A DNA stretch of 64,000 nt from NCBI RefSeq assembly GCF_900101885.1, contig NZ_FNAN01000006.1, positions 186,001 to 250,000 on the forward strand. Direction: 5' to 3'. Positions within the stretch are counted from its first letter, which is position 1. Every line of letters begins with the position of its first letter. A program made the position numbers and the translations under genes. Shown piece by piece: positions 33,406-42,491 of this stretch. Below the pieces are notes generated by a model, which was not told the DNA's origin, did no database searches, and worked only from the letters and a program-made list of their open reading frames with translations. The DNA comes from Dyadobacter soli. GTDB taxonomy: Bacteria; Bacteroidota; Bacteroidia; Cytophagales; Spirosomataceae.

Positions 33406-34023
33406 ATGGATACGCTGCTTGTCTTTTTGATTGTTTTCGTACCGTTTGGCTGGTGTATGTGGAGCTTGCTGCGGTTCACGCGTGACACGATCGGTACGAA
33501 TTCGCCCATGAAAGTTTCAAGGCTTTACGAGACTACCGCCTGGTGGTATTGCACGAGAATTGAAAATATTTTCGTCTTCTATGCGCTGCTCGTAGGGGTG
33601 TTTTTATACAAATCCTCACTATTCGGGTATATTTCTTACACGGTTGATTACCAGATATTGATAAGGGTTTCGATGTTTCTTGCTTCGCTATTTTTGTTGG
33701 GAGCGGGGCTTTTGATGTTGGCCGTTAAACTGAACCATTGGGCCTATATCAAGGACATTACCATTGAGACATTTCCCGAGCTGCATCAGCTGGAAATCGC
33801 ATTTAAGGATGTGGTGTTGAGACTTAGTGACGGTGACATTCAGAAATTGGTTGTTTACCATAACGACAATCCAAAAATGCCACTGGGTTATGCTAAATGC
33901 TATCTGACGAATGGCGATCATTTCGTGATCCCTGGTCGTACCAGGGGCGAGTGGGTAATTGTGGAATACTTCAAGAACATTCCGACAGAGTCTGTGGTTC
34001 GGCGTTTTCCTTTCATCCGATAG
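33406..34023 (+). CDS. membrane protein of unknown function
   Basis: A 205-residue protein I do not recognise. Residues about 3-22 (LLVFLIVFVPFGWCMWSLL), 55-75 and 88-112 are hydrophobic and probably span the membrane; the C-terminal 90 residues are soluble and include KLVVYHNDNPKMPLGYAKCYL. The ATG at 33406 sits directly after a terminator T run with no visible leader; M18 or M36 are other possible starts but would remove the first membrane segment. No neighbour suggests a role. Confidence 0.65.
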   Translation: MDTLLVFLIVFVPFGWCMWSLLRFTRDTIGTNSPMKVSRLYETTAWWYCTRIENIFVFYALLVGVFLYKSSLFGYISYTVDYQILIRVSMFLASLFLLGAGLLMLAVKLNHWAYIKDITIETFPELHQLEIAFKDVVLRLSDGDIQKLVVYHNDNPKMPLGYAKCYLTNGDHFVIPGRTRGEWVIVEYFKNIPTESVVRRFPFIR

Positions 34024-34121
34024 TATTTCCTATTCATTTTTTCACGAACTTTGCACCCCATTTCGCCGTTCATTATCAGTCACTTTGAGGCAGAATGCCG
34101 GTTAATCCATTCAAAGCATAC

Positions 34122-34146
34122 AGCCTAAGGCTTAGAGCCTACGGCC
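34122..34146. repeat. short GC palindrome before rimO
   Basis: AGCCTAAGGCT at 34122-34132 is a short hairpin, and AGCCTACGGC follows at 34137-34146 as an imperfect partner. It lies just before the rimO ATG (34154) in an otherwise empty 130-base gap. Confidence 0.4.
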
Positions 34147-34153
34147 CATTACA

Positions 34154-35464
34154 ATGAAAACCAAAGGAATAGTTAAGAATAAAGTCAATATCGTAACGCT
34201 GGGTTGCTCCAAAAACCTGGTCGATTCGGAAGTACTGTACACGCAGCTCAAAGGCAATGGGTTCGCGGTGGACCACGAGTCGAAAAAGGACGATTCGCAG
34301 ATTGTCGTGATTAATACCTGCGGGTTTATCGATAATGCAAAAGAGGAATCCATCAACACGATTTTGCGCTATGCCGATGCCAAGGCGGCAGGGATGGTGG
34401 ATAAAGTGTATGTTACAGGCTGCTTGTCGCACCGGTACAAGGATGAACTGGCGGTTGAAATACCCACAGTAGACGCGTGGTTCGGGACTAATGAACTTCC
34501 GCGCCTGCTCAAAACCCTCAAAGCAGATTACAAACACGAGCTCGTAGGCGAGCGCCTGCTCACCACGCCCGCGCATTACGCGTACCTGAAAATCGCCGAA
34601 GGCTGCGACCGCCCGTGCTCGTTCTGCGCAATCCCGCTCATGCGCGGGGGCCACGTGTCGCGCTCGATCGAGGATCTGGTAAAGGAAGCTAAATCACTGG
34701 CCAAACGCGGTACCAAGGAACTCATCCTCATTGCCCAGGACCTGACTTACTACGGTCTGGATATTTATAAAAAACGTAACCTTTCGGATCTGCTCCGTAA
34801 CCTTTCCGATGTGGAAGGCATTGAATGGATCCGCCTGCAATATGCCTATCCGGCGGGCTTCCCGATGGACATTCTGGATGTGATGAACGAGCGGAGCAAT
34901 ATCGCCAGATACCTCGATATGCCGCTGCAATCGGGCTCGACGGAAATGCTGAAACTCATGCGCCGCGGCATTACCCGCGAAAAAACCGAAGCGCTGATCC
35001 ATTCGATCCGCGACAAAGTGCCCGATATCGCATTGCGTACCACGCTGATCGTCGGCCACCCGGGTGAAACGGAAGCGCTGTTCGACGAAACCTATGAGTT
35101 CGTAGAAAAAATGCGTTTCGACCGTCTGGGTGCATTCCAGTACTCGCACGAAGACAATACGCATTCATTCACAATGGAGGACGACATCGATCCGGAAATA
35201 AAGCAGGAGCGCGCCGACGCCATTATGGAGTTACAGCAAGGCATTTCGGCGGAACTTAACCAGGCGAAGATCGGCAAAACATTCAAAGTGCTGTTCGATC
35301 GCAAGGAAGGCGGCTATTTCATCGGCCGTACCGAATTCGATTCACCGGAGGTTGACAATGAAGTACTCGTACCGGCGAGCCAGTACGTGCGTCTGGGCGA
35401 TTATGCGCAGGTGAAAGTGACTTCCGCGGAAGAATTTGACCTTTACGGCGAAGTGATTTCCTGA
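34154..35464 (+). CDS. rimO: ribosomal protein S12 methylthiotransferase RimO
   Basis: A 436-residue radical-SAM enzyme that adds a methylthio group to an aspartate of S12. The N-terminal UPF0004 domain carries cluster cysteines in TLGCSKNLVDSE, INTCGFID and VTGCLSHRY; the radical-SAM site is CDRPCSFCAIPLMRG; ILIAQDLTYYGLD and PLQSGSTEMLKLMRRG follow. A TRAM domain ends the protein. GCSKN together with AIPLMRGG marks RimO rather than MiaB. Confidence 0.95.
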   Translation: MKTKGIVKNKVNIVTLGCSKNLVDSEVLYTQLKGNGFAVDHESKKDDSQIVVINTCGFIDNAKEESINTILRYADAKAAGMVDKVYVTGCLSHRYKDELAVEIPTVDAWFGTNELPRLLKTLKADYKHELVGERLLTTPAHYAYLKIAEGCDRPCSFCAIPLMRGGHVSRSIEDLVKEAKSLAKRGTKELILIAQDLTYYGLDIYKKRNLSDLLRNLSDVEGIEWIRLQYAYPAGFPMDILDVMNERSNIARYLDMPLQSGSTEMLKLMRRGITREKTEALIHSIRDKVPDIALRTTLIVGHPGETEALFDETYEFVEKMRFDRLGAFQYSHEDNTHSFTMEDDIDPEIKQERADAIMELQQGISAELNQAKIGKTFKVLFDRKEGGYFIGRTEFDSPEVDNEVLVPASQYVRLGDYAQVKVTSAEEFDLYGEVIS

Positions 35465-35493
35465 TGCTATTTCGGGCAAATGGCGTCTTTGCC

Positions 35494-35501
35494 TAAATTT
35501 G
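35494..35501 (+). promoter_or_regulatory. -7 box for the DUF4293 gene
   Basis: TAAATTTG matches TAnnTTTG exactly, 35 bases before the ATG at 35537. The -33 element is unclear. Confidence 0.4.
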
Positions 35502-35536
35502 CCCTTCAATTTGAAAAGAACAACTCTTAAAAAAGC

Positions 35537-36013
35537 ATGTTACAACGTATTCAAACAGTTTTCCTGGCAATGGTCGTCATCGGAATGGGTATTTTCCTCG
35601 CCTTCCCGATCTGGTCGAAAGTAGCATTGGCAGGCGGACAAAGTGCCGATCTGACAGCCCTGAGGCTGCATCACCAGATCAACGAAGTGCAATCCAATGT
35701 TCAGCCGCTCTATTACCTCGTCTTCCTGGCGATCCTGGTGGCAGGTATAGCGGCATATGCGATCATGAAATTCAAAAACCGGGTGCTGCAATCGGCATTG
35801 TGTGCGGTCAATTCGATATTGCTGACCGTACTCATGGGGCTTGTGATCTATTTCACATTCTACAAATCGGCCAAGCTTTTCGATGTGGAGCTTCCGGGTA
35901 AATACGAAATCGGCTTCTACGGATTGGTAGGCGCCATGCTCGCCAATGTGTTCGCCAACCGCTTCATTCGCAAAGACGAGCGGGAGGTGCAGCAATCGAA
36001 GCGCTTCAGATAG
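35537..36013 (+). CDS. DUF4293 membrane protein
   Basis: A 158-residue protein with four predicted transmembrane helices (about 5-25, 57-77, 86-108, 122-142). The start MLQRIQTVFLAMVVIGMGIF and the pattern of helices fit DUF4293, restricted mainly to Bacteroidota and without known function. It ends in a convergent gap with kdsD that holds a perfect palindrome. Confidence 0.85.
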   Translation: MLQRIQTVFLAMVVIGMGIFLAFPIWSKVALAGGQSADLTALRLHHQINEVQSNVQPLYYLVFLAILVAGIAAYAIMKFKNRVLQSALCAVNSILLTVLMGLVIYFTFYKSAKLFDVELPGKYEIGFYGLVGAMLANVFANRFIRKDEREVQQSKRFR

Positions 36014-36026
36014 TATAGCACAATAG

Positions 36027-36064
36027 CCCAGGCCTTAAGGCCTGGGTTGTGGTACGGGCCTGGG
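36027..36064. repeat. 20-bp perfect palindrome plus half copy in convergent gap
   Basis: CCCAGGCCTTAAGGCCTGGG at 36027-36046 is perfectly self-complementary, and GGCCTGGG recurs at 36057-36064 against the kdsD stop. No T run follows, so it is less like a terminator than a palindromic repeat, though RNA hairpins from both strands may stop transcription. Confidence 0.7.
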
Positions 36065-37039
36065 TTAAACCAGTCCCTCGCGCAGCAGATCGTGCAAATG
36101 CACGAAGCCCAGCGCCTTTCCTTCTTCTACCACCACTACCTGCGTAATGCTCCGGGATTGCATTATCTCCAACGCATTCACCGCATATTCATCAGGTGAA
36201 ACCGTAATCGGCGACTGCGTCATAATATCTCTCGCGTGCAAATCCAGCAGTCCTGCCGCACCATAAGTTTTCAGCATTCTGCGCAAATCACCGTCGGTAA
36301 TAATGCCGGCCATTTGGCCGTTTTCGCTCACCACCGCCGTCGCACCAAGCCTTTTTGAAGTCATTTCCAGGATCACCTCCTGCAATGTAGCCTGCTCGTT
36401 CACGGTCGGCAATGCATTATGGGGGTAAATGTCGCATACTTTGAGGTACAGCCGCTTTCCAAGTGACCCGCCTGGATGGTACCGTGCGAAATCGTCGTGT
36501 GTGAAGCCGCGTGCTTCCAGCAGGCAAATGGCTAATGCATCGCCCAATGCCATCGTTACGGACGTGCTCGTGGTAGGTGCGAGGTTAAGCGGGTCTGCCT
36601 CCGCGGGGGCGTGTGCGTGGAGCGTGAGAATGCAGTTTTTGGCCAGGTAAGAATCCTTGTTACTCACCATCGCGATCATCTGCACACCGGTGCGTTTCAG
36701 CAACGGCACCAGCACTTTGATTTCGGGCGTATCGCCGCTTTTGGAGATCACGATCACCACGTCGTTGTCCTGGATCATGCCCAGATCGCCGTGAATAGCG
36801 TCGGCGGCGTGCATAAATAATGCCGGCGTTCCCGTAGAGTTGAGCGTGGCTACAATCTTCTGTCCTACAATGGCGCTTTTACCCACACCGGAGACGACAA
36901 CGCGTCCTCCGGAATGCAAAATGGCATATACGCATTTTTCAAATTCGTCATCAATCAATTCTATCAGATTACGCACAGCTTCTGCTTCCTGACGTAATAC
37001 TTCTTTTGCGGTTGACTGAATATTTTTTATTAATTTCAA
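36065..37039 (-). CDS. kdsD: KpsF/GutQ family arabinose-5-phosphate isomerase
   Basis: The protein isomerises ribulose 5-phosphate and arabinose 5-phosphate, first step toward KDO of LPS. It has an N-terminal SIS domain (VVVSGVGKSAIVGQKIVATL, HGDLGMI, VIVISKSGDTPE) and two CBS domains in the C-terminal 120 residues. A longer frame opens at ATG 37093, but an exact -7 box TATCTTTG overlaps that ATG (37098-37091), so the RNA would begin after it. TTG at 37039 gives 324 residues starting at LKLIKNIQSTAKEVL, the normal family N-terminus. Divergent from recQ. Confidence 0.88.
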   Translation of the reverse strand: MKLIKNIQSTAKEVLRQEAEAVRNLIELIDDEFEKCVYAILHSGGRVVVSGVGKSAIVGQKIVATLNSTGTPALFMHAADAIHGDLGMIQDNDVVIVISKSGDTPEIKVLVPLLKRTGVQMIAMVSNKDSYLAKNCILTLHAHAPAEADPLNLAPTTSTSVTMALGDALAICLLEARGFTHDDFARYHPGGSLGKRLYLKVCDIYPHNALPTVNEQATLQEVILEMTSKRLGATAVVSENGQMAGIITDGDLRRMLKTYGAAGLLDLHARDIMTQSPITVSPDEYAVNALEIMQSRSITQVVVVEEGKALGFVHLHDLLREGLV

Positions 37040-37090
37040 ATCTGAAACACAGTTTAGAGAGACAAAAACGTCATTATTTATTTCAAAGCG

Positions 37091-37098
37091 CAAAGATA
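37091..37098 (-). promoter_or_regulatory. -7 box for kdsD
   Basis: On the minus strand the site reads TATCTTTG, an exact TAnnTTTG match. It places the transcription start near 37084, inside the longer frame, so that frame's ATG cannot be used from this promoter. Confidence 0.5.
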
Positions 37099-37132
37099 GG
37101 GAAGTTTGGAATAACCATTTTGTGAACAGAGT

Positions 37133-39346
37133 ATGGTACAGCAGGTTGATAAAGTCGTAACAGACAGTTTAAAAGGGAAGCTTAAAGAAATATTTGGATA
37201 CAGTCAATTCCGCGGAGATCAGGAAGTTATCATACAAAATATCCTATTAGGTAAAAATACATTTGTGATCATGCCTACGGGCGCGGGCAAGTCTCTCTGC
37301 TACCAGCTTCCTGCACTCGTCAGCGACGGACTGACCATCGTGATTTCCCCTCTGATCGCCTTGATGAAAAACCAGGTCGACCAGCTCACTGCGTTCGGTA
37401 TCAACGCCCAATTCCTGAATTCCACGCTTACCAAGGCCGAAATGACGCGTGTCAAAACCGACGCGCTCGACGGAAGCCTCAAACTGCTCTACATCGCCCC
37501 GGAATCGCTCACAAAAGAAGACAATCTCGATTTTCTCAAAAGAGTAAAAATCTCGTTCGTAGCCATCGACGAGGCGCATTGTATTTCGGAGTGGGGCCAC
37601 GATTTCCGGCCTGAATACCGGCGCATTTACGGCATTATCGAGAACATCGGGAGATTACCCATTATCGCGCTCACAGCCACGGCAACACCCAAAGTGCAGC
37701 AGGATATTCGCAAAAACCTGCAAATGGAAGAAGCGGAGACCTATAAATCTTCTTTTAACCGAAAAAACCTTTACTACGAAATACGTCCGAAAAAGGACAT
37801 TAAAAAGCAGCTCATCCGCTACATCCGAAACAATAAAGGCAAATCGGGCATTGTATATTGCCTGAGCCGGAAAACGGTGGAAGAGGTCGCGGAGCTATTG
37901 AATGTCAACGACGTACGTGCATTACCGTACCATGCCGGACTCGACGCCGGTACACGGATGGGCAACCAGGACGCCTTCCTGAACGAGGAATGCGACGTGA
38001 TCGTGGCGACGATCGCCTTCGGAATGGGGATCGATAAGCCGGATGTACGTTTTGTGATCCATTACGACGTCCCCAAGTCGCTCGAAGGCTATTACCAGGA
38101 AACAGGCCGCGCAGGCCGCGACGGGCTGGAAGGTAACTGTCTGATGTTTTACAGCTACGACGACATTCAGAAGCTCGAAAAGTTCAATAAAGATAAAACC
38201 GTTACCGAACGCGACAATGCGCGCCATTTGCTGAACGAAATGGTGGCCTATTCGACATTGGGCGTATGCCGGCGGAGACAATTGCTCAGTTATTTCGGGG
38301 AATATCTCGAAAAAGATTGCGGGTTTTGCGACAACTGTAACAAACCTACGGAAAAGATCAAGGTGCAGGAAGATGTCGCCCTGATCCTTAAATCGGTAGC
38401 ACTTACAGAGCAGCGTTTCGACGCCGACCACATTGCCGATCTGCTTACTTCTACCGACAACCAATACGTAAAGAGCTACGAGCACGATCAGCTGGAAGTT
38501 TACGGTAAAGGTCTGGAACTGAATGAGTCGCGTGATTATTGGGTGTCGGCCATTCGCCAGCTGGTTATCCTGAATTACCTCGAAAAAGACGTCGAAAATT
38601 ACGGAGTGATCAGGCTGGGAGATAAAGGTGCCAAATACCTGAACGACCCTTACCCCGTCACGCTTCAAAAAGATCACAACCTCGACGAGGAGGAAGTGAA
38701 GCCGGAGGACGACGACAAGGAATCCGTGAATGGGAACGGCAGCGCACATGCCTACGACGAGGCATTGCTCGGAATGCTCAAAGCATTGCGTAAAAAGGTG
38801 GCCAAGGATAAAAACCTGCCGCCGTACGTGATCTTCCAGGACCCGTCGATGGAAGAAATGGCCACAACTTACCCTACTACCCAGCAGGAAATGGCGCAGA
38901 TCAACGGCGTCGGAATGGGTAAGGTACAGAAGTTCGGCCGGCCGTTTATCGAGCTCATCTCACGTTACGTGGAAGAAAACGAGATCGAAACGGCAAAGGA
39001 TGTGGTGATCAAATCCACGGTCAACAAATCCAAAATCAAGATTTTCATCATCCAGCAGGTCGATAGAAAGGTGAGCCTCGACGAGATCGCCGAAGTGAAG
39101 GACCTTGCATTGGCGGATGTGATCGAAGAAGTGGAACACATTTGCTACTCCGGTACGAAACTCAACCTGGATTATTATATCAACCAGGTGATCGACCGCG
39201 AGCGGCAGCAGGATATTTACGATTACTTTATGACCGCCGAAACCGACAACATTAGCACTGCGCTGAACGAATTTGAGGGCGACGAAGTCAGTGAAGAAGA
39301 ATTGCGGCTGATGCGGATCAAGTTTTTGTCGGAACTAGCCAACTAG
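37133..39346 (+). CDS. recQ: ATP-dependent DNA helicase RecQ
   Basis: A 737-residue 3'-5' helicase. The helicase core has FVIMPTGAGKSLCYQLPAL (motif I), AIDEAHCISEWGHDFRPEY (motif II and aromatic-rich loop), ALTATATP (III) and YYQETGRAGRDG (VI). A zinc-binding site with CGFCDNCNKP follows, then the RQC winged helix. An HRDC domain (about 540-615) precedes a C-terminal helical extension of about 110 residues, longer than E. coli RecQ but usual in Bacteroidota. It acts in recombination and fork repair. Confidence 0.96.
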   Translation: MVQQVDKVVTDSLKGKLKEIFGYSQFRGDQEVIIQNILLGKNTFVIMPTGAGKSLCYQLPALVSDGLTIVISPLIALMKNQVDQLTAFGINAQFLNSTLTKAEMTRVKTDALDGSLKLLYIAPESLTKEDNLDFLKRVKISFVAIDEAHCISEWGHDFRPEYRRIYGIIENIGRLPIIALTATATPKVQQDIRKNLQMEEAETYKSSFNRKNLYYEIRPKKDIKKQLIRYIRNNKGKSGIVYCLSRKTVEEVAELLNVNDVRALPYHAGLDAGTRMGNQDAFLNEECDVIVATIAFGMGIDKPDVRFVIHYDVPKSLEGYYQETGRAGRDGLEGNCLMFYSYDDIQKLEKFNKDKTVTERDNARHLLNEMVAYSTLGVCRRRQLLSYFGEYLEKDCGFCDNCNKPTEKIKVQEDVALILKSVALTEQRFDADHIADLLTSTDNQYVKSYEHDQLEVYGKGLELNESRDYWVSAIRQLVILNYLEKDVENYGVIRLGDKGAKYLNDPYPVTLQKDHNLDEEEVKPEDDDKESVNGNGSAHAYDEALLGMLKALRKKVAKDKNLPPYVIFQDPSMEEMATTYPTTQQEMAQINGVGMGKVQKFGRPFIELISRYVEENEIETAKDVVIKSTVNKSKIKIFIIQQVDRKVSLDEIAEVKDLALADVIEEVEHICYSGTKLNLDYYINQVIDRERQQDIYDYFMTAETDNISTALNEFEGDEVSEEELRLMRIKFLSELAN

Positions 39347-39401
39347 CACCCCCGGATTACTTGCCGGACAATCAGTTTTTTTTGAATTTTTAAAACCAGT
39401 T

Positions 39402-40691
39402 ATGAACATACTCATCTTGGGATCGGGCGGAAGAGAACACGCTTTTGCCTGGAAAATAGCCCAAAGCCCTCTTTGCGATACCTTATTTATGGCTCCCGGA
39501 AACGCCGGAACAGCAGGCATAGCAACGAACCTATCCATTTCTTACAACGATTTTGACTCCATTGCCAACGCGGTAATTGAAAATAACATCGAACTCGTGA
39601 TCGTAGGCCCCGAAGAACCGCTGGTGAACGGAGTTGTCGATTATTTCAATGCGCGAGAAGACCTTTCGAAAGTACGCATTATCGGTCCCGACAAGGCGGG
39701 TGCCCAGCTCGAAGGCAGCAAGGATTTCTCAAAACAATTCATGCAGAAATACGGCATTCCGACCGCCGCTTCGCGCACATTCACTGCCGAAGACGTGGAA
39801 GTAGGTTTGGAATACCTCGAAAACCACCCGCTGCCGATTGTACTCAAAGCCGACGGCCTCGCTGCCGGCAAAGGCGTGATCATCGCCGAGAAGCATTCCG
39901 ATGCGACGCAGGCGTTCCGCGAAATGCTGCTGGACGGCAAATTCGGCAAGGCTGGCAACAAAGTTGTGGTGGAACAATTCCTGAAAGGGATAGAATTGTC
40001 GGTTTTTGTGCTTACTGATGGAGAGCACTACAAAATCCTGCCCGAAGCGAAGGATTACAAGCGTATCGGCGAGAACGATATGGGCCTCAACACGGGCGGA
40101 ATGGGAGCGGTGTCGCCTGTCGTGTTTGCGGATGCGAATTTTATCCGGAAAGTAGAAGAGAAAGTTGTTAAACCGACATTGTTTGGCCTCCAAAGTGAGG
40201 GAATTAAATATGTTGGCTTTATATTCATCGGTTTGATGAACCTCAAAGGAGAGCCTTATGTGATTGAATACAACGTCCGTATGGGCGATCCCGAAACCGA
40301 AGTAGTAGTACCGCGGATCCAGTCGGATTTTGCGATGCTCATGGCGTCGACGGCCAAAGGTACCCTGCAAGATTTCGAATTGCAGATCTCGCCACAGGTG
40401 GCTGTGACGACGGTAGTGGTTTCGGGCGGTTATCCCGAAGATTACGAAAAAGGAAAAGTGATTTCGGGAACAGACAAAGTGGAAGATGTGCATGTATTCC
40501 ATGCAGGGACCACTTTTAATGCAAACGCCGAAGTCGTGACAAACGGAGGACGGGTAATGGCCCTCACAGGCCTGGCCAATTCCCTCGAAAACGCAGTGCA
40601 CAAGTCGCAGCGGGCTGCACAGGTGGTGCAATACGAAGGAAAGTACTTCCGGCACGATATTGGCGTGGATTTAATTCGTTATAACGATTGA
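39402..40691 (+). CDS. purD: phosphoribosylamine-glycine ligase
   Basis: Second step of purine synthesis, joining glycine to phosphoribosylamine with ATP. The 429 residues have the ATP-grasp layout: ILGSGGREHAFAWKIAQS at the N-terminus, ELVIVGPEEPLVNGVVDYF, VLKADGLAAGKGVI, LNTGGMGAVSPV and EYNVRMGDPETEVV. Length is normal. Downstream, ricT follows within 15 bases, so they may share a transcript. Confidence 0.96.
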   Translation: MNILILGSGGREHAFAWKIAQSPLCDTLFMAPGNAGTAGIATNLSISYNDFDSIANAVIENNIELVIVGPEEPLVNGVVDYFNAREDLSKVRIIGPDKAGAQLEGSKDFSKQFMQKYGIPTAASRTFTAEDVEVGLEYLENHPLPIVLKADGLAAGKGVIIAEKHSDATQAFREMLLDGKFGKAGNKVVVEQFLKGIELSVFVLTDGEHYKILPEAKDYKRIGENDMGLNTGGMGAVSPVVFADANFIRKVEEKVVKPTLFGLQSEGIKYVGFIFIGLMNLKGEPYVIEYNVRMGDPETEVVVPRIQSDFAMLMASTAKGTLQDFELQISPQVAVTTVVVSGGYPEDYEKGKVISGTDKVEDVHVFHAGTTFNANAEVVTNGGRVMALTGLANSLENAVHKSQRAAQVVQYEGKYFRHDIGVDLIRYND

Positions 40692-40706
40692 TGAAGCGGA
40701 GTAATT

Positions 40707-42422
40707 ATGGGATGTGGATCATGTTCATCCGGGGGGTGCGGTACTAACGGTACGGCCGTCGCAGGATGTGGAAGTAAAGGAAACTGCGCAACTGGCGGAT
40801 GCAATAAAATGAATGTTTTCGATTGGCTCAGTCACATGGACGTGCCGTCGGGACAGCGTTTTGATGTCATCGAAGTCAAATTCAAAGGCGGCAGAAAGGA
40901 ATATTTCCGGAATATAAATCAGCTGGAATTCGTCACAGGCGACTATGTGGTCTGTGAAATGGCTTCCGGCCAGCATATTGGAACGGTATCGTTGCAGGGC
41001 GAGCTCGTGCGCCTTCAGATGAAGCGGAAGAGCGTTCAGATGAACGACGACCTGCACGTGATCTACCGCATTGCGACGGAGAAGGATCTCGACAAGTTCA
41101 CGCAGGCGATGGCGCGCGAAATGCCTACGCTCTACCGTACGCGCGAGATTATCCGCGATATGAAGCTTAATATGAAGCTTTCGGACGTGGAATACCAGTC
41201 GGATAATACCAAAACGACCTTCTACTATTCGTCGGAAGAGCGCGTGGATTTCCGGGAGCTGATCAAATCGCTGGCTTCGGAGTTCAAGGTACGCATCGAA
41301 ATGCGGCAGATCAGCCTGCGCCAGGAAGCAAGCCGCCTAGGCGGATTAGGCTCTTGCGGGCGTGAACTCTGCTGTTCGACCTGGCTCACCGATTTCAAGA
41401 ATATTTCAACCGCCGCGGCGCGTTATCAGAACCTTTCATTGAACCCTGCGAAACTGTCGGGTCAATGCGGAAGGCTGAAATGCTGCTTGAACTACGAGCT
41501 CGAAACCTACATTGACGCATTGCGGGATATTCCGACGGTGGACGCTCCCCTGAAAACGAAGAAGGGCGTAGCTACGTTGCAAAAGACGGATATCTTCAAG
41601 AAAATCATGTGGTTCGGCTTCGATAAGGATACGAACTGGTATCCTGTGCCTATTGATAAGGTGTTGGAAATCATTGATTTGAATAAAAAGGATATTATCC
41701 CCGAATCACTCGAAATCCTAACGCCTGAACCTGAAAGAGGTGCGGACAAGGTACCCGGCAAGCTCAACAGCGACCTGGAAAACCTGGACAAAAAGTACAG
41801 CGACGAGCAGAAGAAAAAGAAAAAGAAGAAAAGCCGCTCTGGTAAGAACCGCGGAAATGGCGGTCCTGAAAACAGCGCGGGCGAAAGCGCGGGCAGTGAT
41901 GCGGTAAGTAGCCCTCCTGCGGAAAATACCGGCAGTGCGCCTCAGAATAAAGGCAATAACCAGGGCCAGCGAAACCGGGGTAATAATCAAGGGGGCGAAG
42001 GCAGAAACCGGGGTAACAACCAGGGGGAAGGGCCTAGAAACCGTGGTAATAACCAGGGAGACGAATCCGGAAACCGGGGTAACAATCAGGGTGAGGAGCG
42101 CCAGAACAAAGGTAATCAGGGAGAGGAGCCTCGCAACAAGGGCAATAATCCGAACGAAGGCCAGCGTAACCGCGGAAACAACCAGGGCGGAGAGCCCAAA
42201 AATAAGGGGAACAACAATAACCCTGGTGGTGAGCCCCGCAATAAAGGCAACAACCCGGAAGGGAACCGTAATAGCAATGAAGGAAACCGGAACAACCGGA
42301 ACCGTAACAGAGGGCCAAAACCTGCCGGCGGACCTTCGGGAGGCGGTCCTTCGGGAGGCGGTCCGTCGGGATCCGCTCCTACGGGAGCCGGACCGAAACC
42401 CGAGGGCGAAAGCAACGGGTAA
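40707..42422 (+). CDS. ricT: RicT/PSP1-domain protein with Cys-rich head and Asn-Gly-Gln repeat tail
   Basis: A 571-residue protein in three parts. Residues 1-33 are Gly/Cys-rich, with cysteines 3, 6, 11, 21, 27 and 32. The PSP1 core (about 45-350) has conserved GSCGRELCCSTWLTDFK and SGQCGRLKCCLNYE. A Lys/Glu/Arg-rich linker is followed by a disordered tail (about 390-571) of repeated NRGNNQG-like units and GGPSGGGPSG. In Bacillus, RicT (YaaT) works with RicA/RicF on RNase Y-dependent mRNA processing and binds 4Fe-4S clusters; whether this carries over is inference. The tail, with RG and NQ repeats, looks RNA-binding or phase-separating. Confidence 0.85.
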   Translation: MGCGSCSSGGCGTNGTAVAGCGSKGNCATGGCNKMNVFDWLSHMDVPSGQRFDVIEVKFKGGRKEYFRNINQLEFVTGDYVVCEMASGQHIGTVSLQGELVRLQMKRKSVQMNDDLHVIYRIATEKDLDKFTQAMAREMPTLYRTREIIRDMKLNMKLSDVEYQSDNTKTTFYYSSEERVDFRELIKSLASEFKVRIEMRQISLRQEASRLGGLGSCGRELCCSTWLTDFKNISTAAARYQNLSLNPAKLSGQCGRLKCCLNYELETYIDALRDIPTVDAPLKTKKGVATLQKTDIFKKIMWFGFDKDTNWYPVPIDKVLEIIDLNKKDIIPESLEILTPEPERGADKVPGKLNSDLENLDKKYSDEQKKKKKKKSRSGKNRGNGGPENSAGESAGSDAVSSPPAENTGSAPQNKGNNQGQRNRGNNQGGEGRNRGNNQGEGPRNRGNNQGDESGNRGNNQGEERQNKGNQGEEPRNKGNNPNEGQRNRGNNQGGEPKNKGNNNNPGGEPRNKGNNPEGNRNSNEGNRNNRNRNRGPKPAGGPSGGGPSGGGPSGSAPTGAGPKPEGESNG

Positions 42423-42442
42423 TCCTGTTTCCAATGCATCCA

Positions 42443-42479
42443 ACCGGGCCAGCTCATTCAAAGGCTGGCCCGTTTTTTA
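42443..42479 (+). terminator. terminator between ricT and anmK
   Basis: CGGGCCAGC (42445-42453) pairs with GCTGGCCCG (42464-42472), followed by TTTTTT. Standard intrinsic terminator. Confidence 0.85.
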
Positions 42480-42491
42480 GCACTACTATCT

